Source: Fimenecus sp045594885
GTDB lineage: Bacteria; Bacillota; Clostridia; Oscillospirales; Acutalibacteraceae
Assembly: GCA_045594885.1 (NCBI GenBank)
Contig: JAZNZJ010000069.1
Span: 1-42,594, forward strand
DNA: 42,594 bases
Direction of reading: 5' to 3'
Made by a program: the position numbers and the translations under genes
Part shown: positions 1 to 8,320 of the stretch, one piece after another
Layout of the letters: each line of letters begins with the position of its first letter
How positions within the stretch are numbered: position 1 is the stretch's first letter
The notes under the pieces: model-generated
Seen by the model: only the letters and a program-made list of their open reading frames with translations
Databases searched by the model: none
Told to the model about the DNA's origin: nothing

Positions 1-79
1 CGGTAGATACTGCCTTTTGCTCGAAATGCGGTAGGTCGTGAATAGCGGCGCAAGAGTTCAAATCTCTTCATCTCCGCCA
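1..79 (+). tRNA. tRNA-Ser-like gene, 5' end outside window
   Basis: The window opens inside a class II tRNA. The T arm (AAGAG, loop TTCAAAT, CTCTT), a long variable arm (GTCGT, loop GAATA, GCGGC) and the 3' acceptor strand with discriminator G and encoded CCA ending at 79 are visible. A long variable arm with discriminator G is typical of serine tRNAs. A CTCGAAA stretch (22-28) could be an anticodon loop reading CGA, but its flanks pair poorly, so the anticodon is uncertain. About ten 5' bases are missing. Confidence 0.7.
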
Positions 80-115
80 AAAAAACAAACCCATCAACAG
101 ATGGGTTTGTTTTTT
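80..115 (+). terminator. Intrinsic terminator of the tRNA-Ser-like gene
   Basis: A near-perfect stem of about 16 bp with core ACAAACCCATC / GATGGGTTTGT and loop AACA (96-99) starts directly after the tRNA CCA and ends in a T run. Confidence 0.85.
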
Positions 116-148
116 AATTGAAACTAAAATAGATTTGAACATTCACAT

Positions 149-176
149 AAAAAAAGCCGTGCTGAAAAGCACGGCT
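149..176 (-). terminator. Intrinsic terminator of ackA
   Basis: A 9-bp stem (AGCCGTGCT / AGCACGGCT) with a 4-nt loop lies just past the ackA stop. On the minus strand it is followed by a T run, read as A at 149-155. Confidence 0.85.
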
Positions 177-197
177 AATCTTTTATAAAATCATAAA

Positions 198-1406
198 TTA
201 AAGAGCATTTACAATTTCTTTTGTATCTCTTGCAATTGCAAGTTCTTCGTTGGTAGGAAGAACATAAACCTTAACCTTTGAGTTTTCAGTTGAAAGTTCG
301 CCTTCTTTACCTTTGACAAGTTTTTCACCGATATTCTGGTCGATTTCAACACCGAGGTAGGTGAGTTCATTACAGATTTTATCACGAAGGTCATCAGCAT
401 TTTCACCGATACCGCCTGTGAATACAATAGCATCAATGCCGTCCATAGCAGCAGCATAAGCACCAATGTATTTCTTGATTTGGTAAGCGAGCATCTTTCT
501 TGCGAGTGCACACTGTTCGCCTTTACCGAGATTGTTTTCTGCAGCTTCTTTCTTAACATCACGGTCATCTGAGCTTAAACCTGAAATGCCGAGAATACCT
601 GACTGCTTGTTAAGAAGTGTATCCATCTTTTCAATTGAAAGTTCTTCTTTTTCCATAAGGTAAAGAACTACAGATGGGTCAATTGCTCCGCAACGTGTAC
701 CCATAACAAGACCATCAAGTGGAGTAAGACCCATTGTTGTGTCAATAACTTCACCGTTCTTAACTGCTGTGATTGAAGAACCATTACCAAGGTGGCAAGT
801 AACAATTTTAAGGTCTTTAATGTCTTTGCCCATAACTTCAGCACATCTTGCACTTACGAAACGGTGAGATGTACCGTGGAATCCGTATTTACGAATCTGA
901 TATTTTGTGTAGAATTCATAGGGAATAGCAAACATATATGCTTCAGCAGGCATTGTGCTGTGGAATGCGTTATCAAAAACAGCAACCTGAGGAACGTCTT
1001 TGCCAAAAAGTTCAATACTTGCATTGATACCCATAATGTTAGCAGGGTTGTGAAGAGGGGCTAAAGCACCAAGGTCGTCAATGCCTTTAATTACATCGTC
1101 ATTGATAAGAACACTCTTGTTGAAAAGAGAACCACCCTGAACTACACGGTGACCAACTGCATCAATTTCACTGATGTCATCAATAACCTTGTCTTCACCC
1201 TCAGTAAGAACCTTTTTAACTGCTGCAAAAGCTTCAGTGTGATTTTTCATTGGCATTGGAACGTCTTTTTTACCTGCATAGCTGATGCAAGATTTATCAG
1301 AACCAACTCTTTCGCAAATACCTTTTGCGATTACTTTTTCACCGTCCATATCAATAAGCTGATATTTAAGTGATGAACTACCTGCGTTAATAACAAGAAT
1401 TTTCAT
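198..1406 (-). CDS. ackA: Acetate kinase
   Basis: Interconverts acetyl phosphate plus ADP and acetate plus ATP, the ATP-yielding last step of acetate fermentation in the cytoplasm. The 402-aa product has family-typical length and shows the N-terminal NAGSSSLKY, the GHRVVQGG segment, VFDNAFH, GFHGTSHRFV, the phosphate loop HLGNGSSITAVKNG, the TRCGAIDP segment and C-terminal FTGGIGEN. I start at MKILVINAG rather than 14 codons upstream because GGAG lies at the right distance before 1406 and family members begin here. No pta gene is adjacent. The divergent neighbour is tmcAL, whose enzyme consumes acetate. A promoter (1457-1485) and a terminator (149-176) make it a single-gene unit. Confidence 0.97.
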   Translation of the reverse strand: MKILVINAGSSSLKYQLIDMDGEKVIAKGICERVGSDKSCISYAGKKDVPMPMKNHTEAFAAVKKVLTEGEDKVIDDISEIDAVGHRVVQGGSLFNKSVLINDDVIKGIDDLGALAPLHNPANIMGINASIELFGKDVPQVAVFDNAFHSTMPAEAYMFAIPYEFYTKYQIRKYGFHGTSHRFVSARCAEVMGKDIKDLKIVTCHLGNGSSITAVKNGEVIDTTMGLTPLDGLVMGTRCGAIDPSVVLYLMEKEELSIEKMDTLLNKQSGILGISGLSSDDRDVKKEAAENNLGKGEQCALARKMLAYQIKKYIGAYAAAMDGIDAIVFTGGIGENADDLRDKICNELTYLGVEIDQNIGEKLVKGKEGELSTENSKVKVYVLPTNEELAIARDTKEIVNAL

Positions 1407-1456
1407 TTTAACATCTCCATTTAAAATTTTTCTTGAAGTAATTTTCATACTGTATT

Positions 1457-1485
1457 ATTATATACTTGTATTAAATTAAATTCAA
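1457..1485 (-). promoter_or_regulatory. ackA promoter
   Basis: On the minus strand TTGAAT (1480-1485) and TATAAT (1457-1462) are separated by 17 bp, giving a leader of roughly 45 nt before the ackA start. Confidence 0.7.
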
Positions 1486-1516
1486 GATATTTTTAATTAT
1501 TTGTGAGGATTTTATT

Positions 1517-2692
1517 ATGTCTGTAATTGGAATTGTATGTGAGTTGAACCCATTTCATAATGGCCACAAATTTCTTATTGATAGTGTGAAAAAAAACGGG
1601 GATATTGTAGTGTGTGTAATGAGCGGTAATTTTGTGCAAAGGTGTGAACCCGCTTTTTTCAATAAAGAAACAAGAGTAAAAGCAGCATTGACTAATGGTG
1701 CAGATATTGTGCTTGAATTACCCTTTATTTACGCAACCGCATCAGCACAGTATTTTGCAGAAAATGCAGTGCGAATTCTCGACAGTTTTGGTTGTGATAA
1801 ATTAGCATTCGGTACTGAAGGTGTAAATGTTGATGAACTTAACACAACGGCAGAAATTCTGTTATCAGATGATTTCAGTGACAAGGTTAAAGAAATTTTA
1901 AAAAATGCAGTCAGTTATCCTGTTGCTCGTCAAAAGGCGTTTGAAGAATACGGTGTTAATTTTGACATTTCAACACCTAATAACATACTTGCGATAGAGT
2001 ATGCCAAGGCAATAAAAAAATTGAACAGTAAAATGAATATTATGCCAATCAACAGAGTGGGTGCAGGCTATAATGATATGACCGCCGTTGATGGCTTCGC
2101 TTCTGCAACACATATTCGCCAATTAATAAGTGACAATGAAATTTTTTCACCTTATGTGCCTAAAAACGCATATGAACTTTATATTGATGAAATTAATGAT
2201 GGATATATTGTGAATGATTATAAATATAATTCAATTGCTCTTGCATTGTTGCGTACAAAATCTTATGAAGATGTAAGAAATATTGCATATATGTCAGAGG
2301 GGTTAGAAAATAGAATCGTTAATGCTGTTAGAAACAATGTGCTTTTAGACTCAATATATGATACCGCAAAAACAAAACGTTTCACTCATTCAAGAATTAG
2401 ACGTGCAGTTCTCGCTATGATGTTCGGTATAACTGCTGCTGATATTGAAATTCCTGCACCTTATTGTCGTTTGCTTGGCTTTAATACTGCGGTCAGCGGA
2501 AAATTAGGCGAATTGGCAAAACAATGCAAATTGCCTTTTATTGTGAATTATGCTGATTTTGAGAAAATAGATTCAAATATTGCAAAATACATTTTTGATT
2601 TTGAATGTAAATCAACTGATATTTATAATTTAAGCTTATCTAAACCTGAAAACTGCCTTAAAGAGTTGATTTATCAGCCTGTAAAAATATAG
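1517..2692 (+). CDS. tmcAL: tRNA(Met) cytidine acetate ligase (TmcAL/YlbM family)
   Basis: Family members acetylate the wobble cytidine C34 of elongator tRNA-Met using acetate and ATP through an acetyl-adenylate. The N-terminal IVCELNPFHNGHKFL carries the HxGH nucleotidyltransferase motif (H14, H17). Family segments ISTPNNILAIEYAKAI and ATHIRQLI follow, and length (391 aa) is typical. GAGG sits before ATG 1517. It diverges from ackA across about 110 bp. A weak inverted repeat (TTTTGCA / TGCAAAA, about 2694-2718) follows the stop and may be a poor terminator. The function rests on family recognition and the preserved HxGH motif. Confidence 0.93.
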   Translation: MSVIGIVCELNPFHNGHKFLIDSVKKNGDIVVCVMSGNFVQRCEPAFFNKETRVKAALTNGADIVLELPFIYATASAQYFAENAVRILDSFGCDKLAFGTEGVNVDELNTTAEILLSDDFSDKVKEILKNAVSYPVARQKAFEEYGVNFDISTPNNILAIEYAKAIKKLNSKMNIMPINRVGAGYNDMTAVDGFASATHIRQLISDNEIFSPYVPKNAYELYIDEINDGYIVNDYKYNSIALALLRTKSYEDVRNIAYMSEGLENRIVNAVRNNVLLDSIYDTAKTKRFTHSRIRRAVLAMMFGITAADIEIPAPYCRLLGFNTAVSGKLGELAKQCKLPFIVNYADFEKIDSNIAKYIFDFECKSTDIYNLSLSKPENCLKELIYQPVKI

Positions 2693-2720
2693 CATTTTGC
2701 AGGGAATCTTGCAAAAATAC

Positions 2721-2749
2721 TTGATTTTTTGATTAGAAAATTGTATATT
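2721..2749 (+). promoter_or_regulatory. Promoter of the RpiR-cmk-ispH operon
   Basis: TTGATT (2721-2726) and TATATT (2744-2749) are 17 bp apart. A direct repeat TTGTATAT (2742-2749 and 2753-2760) covers the -10 and could be a regulator site. Confidence 0.55.
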
Positions 2750-2768
2750 TAATTGTATATGATAGGAG

Positions 2769-3653
2769 TTGATTTGCCTGAAAAACTTTATTTTATCAAA
2801 GGTTGATTTAAAAAATCATAAACTTTCAAAAGGTCATAAAAAACTTGCACAATACATAACCGAAAACTATGATAAAGCCGCATTTATGACGGCTTCAAAA
2901 CTTGGTGAAAAGGTTGGAGTCAGCGAATCAACCGTTGTTCGATTTGCAACTGAAATAGGCTTCAAAGGTTATCCTGAATTGCAAAAAGAACTTCAGCAGA
3001 TGATAAAATCAAAGCTTACTGCAGTTCAACGAATGGAAGTTTCAAGCACATTAATAGGCGAAAACGATGCAATAAAAAAGGTATTGAATGGTGATATTGA
3101 GCTTATCCGTGATACTCTTGAGCAGATTTCAACCGAAGAATTCACAAAGGCCGTTGAAACAATCAATAAGGCAAAAAGAATATACATTCTCGGTGTAAGA
3201 AGCTCTGCAGCACTTGCAAGTTTTCTCTATTTTTATCTTAATCCAGTATTTGAAAATATAGTTCTTGTTGATACATCAAGCGGTAGTGAAATGTTTGAGC
3301 AGATGTTCAGAATTGATAAAGATGATGTGTGCGTTGCAATCAGTTTTCCACGTTATTCAAAGCAGACAATAAATGCATTAAGATTTATACATGACCGTGG
3401 AACAAAAATTATTGCAATTACCGATTCTAAAGATTCACCAATTGCGGAATTTGCTAATAATCTTTTGGTTGCAAAAAGTGATATGGTTTCAGTTGTTGAT
3501 TCCCTTGTTGCACCTTTAAGTCTTATCAATGCATTGATTGTAGCGGTTACATTCAGCCGTAAAGATGAGGTTTACAGCAATTTTAATAAACTTGAAAGTA
3601 TTTGGGATGAATATCAAGTTTATGAGAAAACGGACGGAACTTATAATGAGTAA
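2769..3653 (+). CDS. MurR/RpiR-family transcriptional regulator
   Basis: N-terminal RpiR-type helix-turn-helix (KLSKGHKKLAQYI, then SKLGEKVGVSESTVVRFATEIGF) followed by a SIS sugar-phosphate-binding domain from about residue 125 (IYILGVRSSAALASFLYFYL; DTSSGSEMFEQM). Such proteins sense phosphosugars. The start is ambiguous: no ATG precedes the HTH, and AGGAG at 2764-2768 abuts TTG 2769, so CTG at 2778 has better spacing. The 3' end overlaps the next gene by 8 nt, implying co-transcription with the flavoprotein and cmk-plsC-ispH genes. No sugar-catabolic gene is adjacent, so the effector is unknown. Confidence 0.88.
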   Translation: MICLKNFILSKVDLKNHKLSKGHKKLAQYITENYDKAAFMTASKLGEKVGVSESTVVRFATEIGFKGYPELQKELQQMIKSKLTAVQRMEVSSTLIGENDAIKKVLNGDIELIRDTLEQISTEEFTKAVETINKAKRIYILGVRSSAALASFLYFYLNPVFENIVLVDTSSGSEMFEQMFRIDKDDVCVAISFPRYSKQTINALRFIHDRGTKIIAITDSKDSPIAEFANNLLVAKSDMVSVVDSLVAPLSLINALIVAVTFSRKDEVYSNFNKLESIWDEYQVYEKTDGTYNE

Positions 3654-4884
3654 AAAGGTTATTGTAATCGGTGCAGGTGCTGCAGGTACAATGGCGGCGG
3701 GTACGGCTGCAGAAACAGGGGCAGATGTATTGCTCCTTGAAAGAAATGAAAAAATCGCTCGAAAGGTTTTAATAACCGGTAAAGGTAGATGCAATGTAAC
3801 AAATAATGTAAGCGATGTGCAGTCGTTTATTCAAAATATTCCAGGTAACGGAAGATTTTTGTACGGTGCATTTTCTTCGTTTGATAATAATGATGTAATT
3901 AGTTTTTTTGAAAATTATGGTGTACCGTTAAAGGTTGAACGTGGTGACCGTGTATTTCCCGAAAGTGACAAGGCAATGGATATTGTCGATGCATTGAATC
4001 GTTATATTACATCTGTGGGAGTCACTCGAAAAACTGAAAGAGTCATTGAACTTGTTACCGAAAAAGGCTGTGTAGTCGGAGTAAAAACAGAATCGGGAAA
4101 TATTTATTATGGTGATTCTGTAATAATTGCCACGGGTGGACTCTCATATCCACGGACGGGCTCAACGGGTGACGGCTATAAACTTGCAAAGAGTGTGGGT
4201 CATACAATTACAGAACTCAGACCGTCATTGTCAGCCTTGGTTTGTCGTGAGGGACTCTGCAACGAATGTATGGGATTATCTCTTAAAAATGTATCAATCA
4301 AGGTTGTTGATACAAAAAAGAAAAAAGAGATTTATGATGACTTCGGCGAAATGCTGTTCACCCATTTCGGTGTATCCGGTCCTATGATACTTTCTGCAAG
4401 TGCTCATATGCGTGATATGACAAAAGAAAGATATGAAATCTATATTGACTTAAAACCTGCATTATCATATGAAAAACTTGATGCACGAATTCTTCGTGAT
4501 TTTACTGACAATAGCAATAAATCAATATCAAACATACTTGCATTGCTTTTACCAAAATCTTTGATTTCACCAATCTTGAGAATTGCTCAAATTAAACCAT
4601 CGGAAAAAGCAAATCAAATTACAAAAGAAATGCGTAAACGACTTGTTGATGCTGTTAAATCGGTAAAGTTGACAGTTATGGATTTCAATGACATTTCCGA
4701 AGCGATTGTAACATCGGGTGGAGTAAAAATCAGTGAAATAAATCCCAAGACTATGGAAAGCAAATTGTGTAAAGGTCTTTATTTCGCAGGTGAAGTAATA
4801 GATTGTGATGGTTATACAGGCGGCTTTAATCTGCAGATTGCCTTTTCAACAGGGCATCTTGCAGGTGAAAATTCAGTAAATTAA
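3646..4884 (+). CDS. HI0933/YhiN-family FAD-dependent oxidoreductase
   Basis: A 412-aa flavoprotein of the HI0933 family (sometimes labelled BaiN-like or aminoacetone oxidase; the physiological substrate is not established). It begins with the FAD dinucleotide fold VIVIGAGAAGTMAAG and continues with signature GKGRCNVTNN, IATGGLSYPRTGSTGDGY and the C-terminal FAD segment ending GFNLQIAFSTGHLAGE. I use ATG 3646 (MSKKVIVIG), which overlaps the regulator's last codons by 8 nt; the frame is open upstream but lacks family similarity there. This gene often precedes cmk in Clostridia, as here (26 bp gap). Confidence 0.92.
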   Translation: MSKKVIVIGAGAAGTMAAGTAAETGADVLLLERNEKIARKVLITGKGRCNVTNNVSDVQSFIQNIPGNGRFLYGAFSSFDNNDVISFFENYGVPLKVERGDRVFPESDKAMDIVDALNRYITSVGVTRKTERVIELVTEKGCVVGVKTESGNIYYGDSVIIATGGLSYPRTGSTGDGYKLAKSVGHTITELRPSLSALVCREGLCNECMGLSLKNVSIKVVDTKKKKEIYDDFGEMLFTHFGVSGPMILSASAHMRDMTKERYEIYIDLKPALSYEKLDARILRDFTDNSNKSISNILALLLPKSLISPILRIAQIKPSEKANQITKEMRKRLVDAVKSVKLTVMDFNDISEAIVTSGGVKISEINPKTMESKLCKGLYFAGEVIDCDGYTGGFNLQIAFSTGHLAGENSVN

Positions 4885-4910
4885 AATTCAAATAAAGTGA
4901 GGAAATTATT

Positions 4911-5576
4911 ATGATGATTAACGTAGCTATTGACGGTCCTGCAGGTGCAGGCAAAAGCACAGTAGCCCGTGCAGCAGCGGCAAAATTAGGTTATATTTAT
5001 GTTGATACAGGTGCATTATATCGTGCTGTTGGTGTGTATTGCCTAAGAAACAATATCACAACAAATGATGCAGTCGGTGTTGGTGCAGCACTTGAAAATA
5101 TCAAGGTTGAATTAAAATTCATTGACGGAGTTCAGCACGTATTTCTTAATGGTGATGATGTGTCAACTGAAATCCGTCTTCCCGAGGCTTCAATGGCAGC
5201 TTCAAATGTATCTGCAATTCCTGCGGTACGTGCATTTCTTTTTGATTTACAACGCAATATTGCTGCTAACAATAATTGCATTATGGATGGAAGAGATATA
5301 GGTACAGTAGTTCTTCCCGATGCTAAGGTGAAAATTTTCCTTACTGCCGATGATGAAGAACGTGCAATGAGAAGATATAAAGAACTCAAAGAAAAGGGTA
5401 GCGATGTAACATTCCAAGAAGTGCTTGACGATTTGAGAGTACGTGACTATAATGACTCGCACCGTGAAATTGCACCCCTTAAACCTGCTGAAGATTCAGT
5501 AATAATCAATACAACAGGTTATACACTTGAAGAATCGATTGATATGATTGTAAAAACAGTTGAGGAGAAGCTTTAA
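4911..5576 (+). CDS. cmk: (d)CMP kinase
   Basis: Phosphorylates CMP and dCMP with ATP in pyrimidine salvage and CTP supply. The 221-aa protein has the P-loop IDGPAGAGKSTVAR near the N terminus, then VDTGALYRAVG, the DGRDIGTVVLPDA nucleotide-binding segment, the RAMRRYKEL lid region and RDYNDSHREIAPLKPA. Two consecutive ATG codons exist; GTGAGGA lies upstream of the first. The stop overlaps the plsC start in TAATG, suggesting translational coupling. Confidence 0.97.
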   Translation: MMINVAIDGPAGAGKSTVARAAAAKLGYIYVDTGALYRAVGVYCLRNNITTNDAVGVGAALENIKVELKFIDGVQHVFLNGDDVSTEIRLPEASMAASNVSAIPAVRAFLFDLQRNIAANNNCIMDGRDIGTVVLPDAKVKIFLTADDEERAMRRYKELKEKGSDVTFQEVLDDLRVRDYNDSHREIAPLKPAEDSVIINTTGYTLEESIDMIVKTVEEKL

Positions 5577-6223
5577 TGGTAGTTAAACCTAATTTCGATT
5601 ACACCAATTTCAAAAAACAAAATTTAATGAATGTTATTCGTCCATTGGGTAATCTGCTCTGTAAAACTTATTACAAGGTGGAATTTATAGGTGTAGAAAA
5701 TCTTAATAGAAATGACAGTTTTATTATTGCTCCAAATCATGTAAGCGAGTTTGACCCATTGTTTATTGCAATGGCATCAAAAAGATTGTTTTACTATATT
5801 GCAAAATATGAACTGTTTAAAAATCCCATATTAAATAAGGCACTTACCGGTTTGAATGCTTTCCCAATTGTTCGTGGTATTGGCGATATGAATGCCATAA
5901 ATTATGCAATTGAGGTTGTCAAAAGAGGTGAGGTGCTCTGTATTTTTCCCGAAGGCACTCGCTCTGATGACGGTACACCTAAAGATGCCAAATCAGGTGT
6001 TGGCTATATTGCTCGTTATACAGGAGCGGATGTAATTCCCGTGGGAATTTATATGGAGAATAAAGATAAGTCGGGCTCACGTGTAGTTGTTAAATTTGGC
6101 GAGGCAATTAAAAACAGTGAATTAGGTTTTACTGATGGTGGCAAAACAAAAGAGAATAAACTTGCAGCAAAAATGATTATGGAAAAAATCACTGCTTTGT
6201 GGGAGGAATGTAAATGCAGATAA
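5576..6223 (+). CDS. plsC: 1-acyl-sn-glycerol-3-phosphate acyltransferase
   Basis: Transfers an acyl chain to lysophosphatidic acid to make phosphatidic acid at the membrane. The 215-aa protein has the catalytic HX4D box as NHVSEFDP, the acceptor motif FPEGTRSDDG and downstream GVGYIARYTGADVIPVGIY. It starts in the TAATG overlap with cmk, and its 3' end overlaps the ispH start by 10 nt. The family also includes other glycerolipid acyltransferases, so acyl-donor specificity is not fixed by sequence. Confidence 0.94.
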   Translation: MVVKPNFDYTNFKKQNLMNVIRPLGNLLCKTYYKVEFIGVENLNRNDSFIIAPNHVSEFDPLFIAMASKRLFYYIAKYELFKNPILNKALTGLNAFPIVRGIGDMNAINYAIEVVKRGEVLCIFPEGTRSDDGTPKDAKSGVGYIARYTGADVIPVGIYMENKDKSGSRVVVKFGEAIKNSELGFTDGGKTKENKLAAKMIMEKITALWEECKCR

Positions 6224-8241
6224 CTCTCGCAAAAACCGCAGGATTCTGTTTCGGTGTTAATCGTGCTGTCAATATGCTTTATGACCTTGTTGACGAGGGG
6301 ATAAATGTTTGCACATTGGGTCCGATTATTCATAACCCTCAAGTAATTGAAGATTTAAAAAATCGTGGTGTGAATATTATCGACAATATAAATACCGCCG
6401 AAAGTGATAAAAAAATCGTAATTCGTACACATGGCGTAGAACGTGATATTCTTGATTTCTGTGAAAAGAATAATCTTGATTATATCGACGCAACTTGTCC
6501 TTTTGTGAAAAAAATACATAGAATTGTTCAAAAAAATTCAAGTGATGAAATGCCTGTTTTTATTGCGGGCGATAAGAATCACCCCGAAGTTGTGGGAATT
6601 AAGAGCTATTGTGCAGGGGATTGTTATGTATTTAATTCAGCGGAAGAACTTGAAAATATTCTGAATAATAACTCGTTCAACCCTGAAAAACCATTTATTG
6701 TGGTATCACAGACCACTTTCAGCATAAAAGAGTGGAAAAAATGTATAAAAAAAGTAAATTTGTACTATACAAATGCAATTATTTTTGATACAATATGTAG
6801 TGCGACCGAAGAAAGACAGGCAGAAGCCTTGTTATTGTCACAAAAAAATGATGTGATGATAATCGTAGGCGGTCGAACAAGTTCAAATACTGCAAAGCTC
6901 AAAGCGGTGTGTGAACAAAACTGCCCGACTTATTTGATTGAAACAGCAAAAGAGCTTTTGGACATAGCCTTTTGTAATGTTCAATCAATAGGCGTTACTG
7001 CAGGTGCATCAACACCTGATAGTATTATTAAGGAGGTACTAAAAACCATGTCCGAGATTTTTGAAAACGTAAACACAATTGATAAGGAGGAGACCGCAGG
7101 CTTTGAGCAGATGCTTGAGGAATCGTTAAATAATATGAGTTCCGACCAGAATGTTGTCGGTACTGTTGTTGGTTTCACTGCAACTGAAATTCAGGTTGAA
7201 ATTGCTGGCAGAAAACATACAGGTTATGTTCCTTTTGACGAGTACAGCGATGACCCTGCTGCAAACCCAAAGGCAGAGCTTCAGGTTGGTGACGAAATTA
7301 AACTTCGTATTATGAAGACAAATGACGTTGAAGGCACAATCAAGCTTTCAAAGCGTCTTTATGACCGTGGTGCAATCTGGGAAAGCATTGAAGCTGACGA
7401 CACAATTCACACAGGTGTTGTAACAGGTATTGTTGGCGACAACAAGGGTGTATTTGTACAGAACGGTGCTATCAAAGTATTTGTTCCCGCTTCACTCGCA
7501 AAGATGAGAAGAAATGATTCACTTGAAGACCTTCTCAAGACAACAGTTGAGTACAAAATTATTGAAGTTAACAAGCAGAGAAGAAAAGTTGTAGGTTCAA
7601 TCCGTGAAGTTGCAGCAGCTAAAAAGCAAGAAATTGTTGACGCATTCTGGGCAAATATTGCAGAAGGTAATGTTTACACAGGTACAGTAAGAAGCCTTAC
7701 AAACTATGGTGCATTCGTTGACCTTGGTGGTGTTGACGGTATGGTACATATTTCTGAGCTTTCATGGCAGAGAATCAAACATCCTTCAGAAGTAGTTAAA
7801 GTTGGCGATACTGTTGAAGTATATGTTAAAGAACTTGATACTGAAAACAGAAAGATTTCTCTTGGCTACAAAAAGGTAGAAGACAATCCTTGGGAAATCC
7901 TCAAGCGTGATTATCCTGTTGACAGTGAAGTTGAATGCAAGATTGTAAGCCTTACATCTTTCGGTGCTTTTGCACAGATTATTCCTGGTGTTGATGGTCT
8001 TGTTCACATTTCACAGATTGCTCATAAGCACATTGGCACACCTTCAGAAGTTCTTAAGGTTGGCGATGTTGTAAAGGCAAAGATTATGGAAATTGACTTT
8101 GACAAGAAGAGAGTAAGCCTTTCAATCAAGGCTCTCCTTGAAGCTCCTGTTGAAGAAGTTGTAGAAGCAACAGAAGAAGCTCCTGCAGAAGTAGTTGAAG
8201 AAGCTCCTGTAGAAGCAACAGAAGAAACAGTTGAAGAATAA
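6214..8241 (+). CDS. ispH: Bifunctional IspH (HMBPP reductase) / S1 RNA-binding fusion
   Basis: A 675-aa fusion known from Clostridia. Residues 1-278 are IspH, the [4Fe-4S] enzyme making IPP and DMAPP in the MEP pathway, with cluster cysteines in GFCFGV (C12), DATCPFV and DTICSAT, plus GPIIHNP, THGVE, KNHPEV and SQTTFS. Residues about 290-650 hold four S1 OB-fold repeats; the third and fourth have the best RNA-binding signatures (GAFVDLGGVDGMVHISELS; GAFAQIIPGVDGLVHISQI). The tail (about 645-675) is a repetitive acidic run of VEE/APVE/ATEE. ATG 6214 overlaps plsC by 10 nt, with GGGAGGA upstream. A perfect internal SD with in-frame ATG sits at the domain junction (separate entry). Confidence 0.96.
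   Translation: MQITLAKTAGFCFGVNRAVNMLYDLVDEGINVCTLGPIIHNPQVIEDLKNRGVNIIDNINTAESDKKIVIRTHGVERDILDFCEKNNLDYIDATCPFVKKIHRIVQKNSSDEMPVFIAGDKNHPEVVGIKSYCAGDCYVFNSAEELENILNNNSFNPEKPFIVVSQTTFSIKEWKKCIKKVNLYYTNAIIFDTICSATEERQAEALLLSQKNDVMIIVGGRTSSNTAKLKAVCEQNCPTYLIETAKELLDIAFCNVQSIGVTAGASTPDSIIKEVLKTMSEIFENVNTIDKEETAGFEQMLEESLNNMSSDQNVVGTVVGFTATEIQVEIAGRKHTGYVPFDEYSDDPAANPKAELQVGDEIKLRIMKTNDVEGTIKLSKRLYDRGAIWESIEADDTIHTGVVTGIVGDNKGVFVQNGAIKVFVPASLAKMRRNDSLEDLLKTTVEYKIIEVNKQRRKVVGSIREVAAAKKQEIVDAFWANIAEGNVYTGTVRSLTNYGAFVDLGGVDGMVHISELSWQRIKHPSEVVKVGDTVEVYVKELDTENRKISLGYKKVEDNPWEILKRDYPVDSEVECKIVSLTSFGAFAQIIPGVDGLVHISQIAHKHIGTPSEVLKVGDVVKAKIMEIDFDKKRVSLSIKALLEAPVEEVVEATEEAPAEVVEEAPVEATEETVEE
7031..7050 (+). 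promoter_or_regulatory. Internal Shine-Dalgarno and in-frame ATG at the IspH/S1 junction
   Basis: AGGAGG (7031-7036), preceded by A and followed by T, is fully complementary to the 16S 3' end and lies 11 nt before ATG 7048. That ATG is in frame as codon 279, exactly where the IspH fold ends and the S1 part begins. Initiation here would give a separate 397-aa S1 protein. Confidence 0.6.
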
Positions 8242-8270
8242 TTAAATCGGCATTAAGGCCGTATAACAAT

Positions 8271-8307
8271 CAGGTCAGATGATGCACGTCTGACCTGTTT
8301 TGTTTTT
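8271..8307 (+). terminator. Terminator of the cmk-ispH operon
   Basis: A 9-bp stem CAGGTCAGA / TCTGACCTG with a 9-nt loop is followed by TTTTGTTTTT, 30 bp after the ispH stop. Confidence 0.85.
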
Positions 8308-8320
8308 ATGAGGTATTATT

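Noticed and set aside
1..79. tmRNA or selenocysteine tRNA 3' end
   Set aside because: Discriminator G with CCA and a compact variable arm favour tRNA-Ser. The readable anticodon-like loop is not TCA, and no tmRNA tag region is adjacent.
209..568. Open frames on the other strand or frame inside ackA and many similar overlapping frames
   Set aside because: They lie wholly within genes with clear family signatures, lack ribosome sites and show no recognisable protein features.
7083..7113. Second internal ribosome site (AAGGAGG at 7084-7090) in the S1 part
   Set aside because: The next in-frame ATG is about 20 nt away, too far, and the sequence is explained by Lys-Glu-Glu codons.
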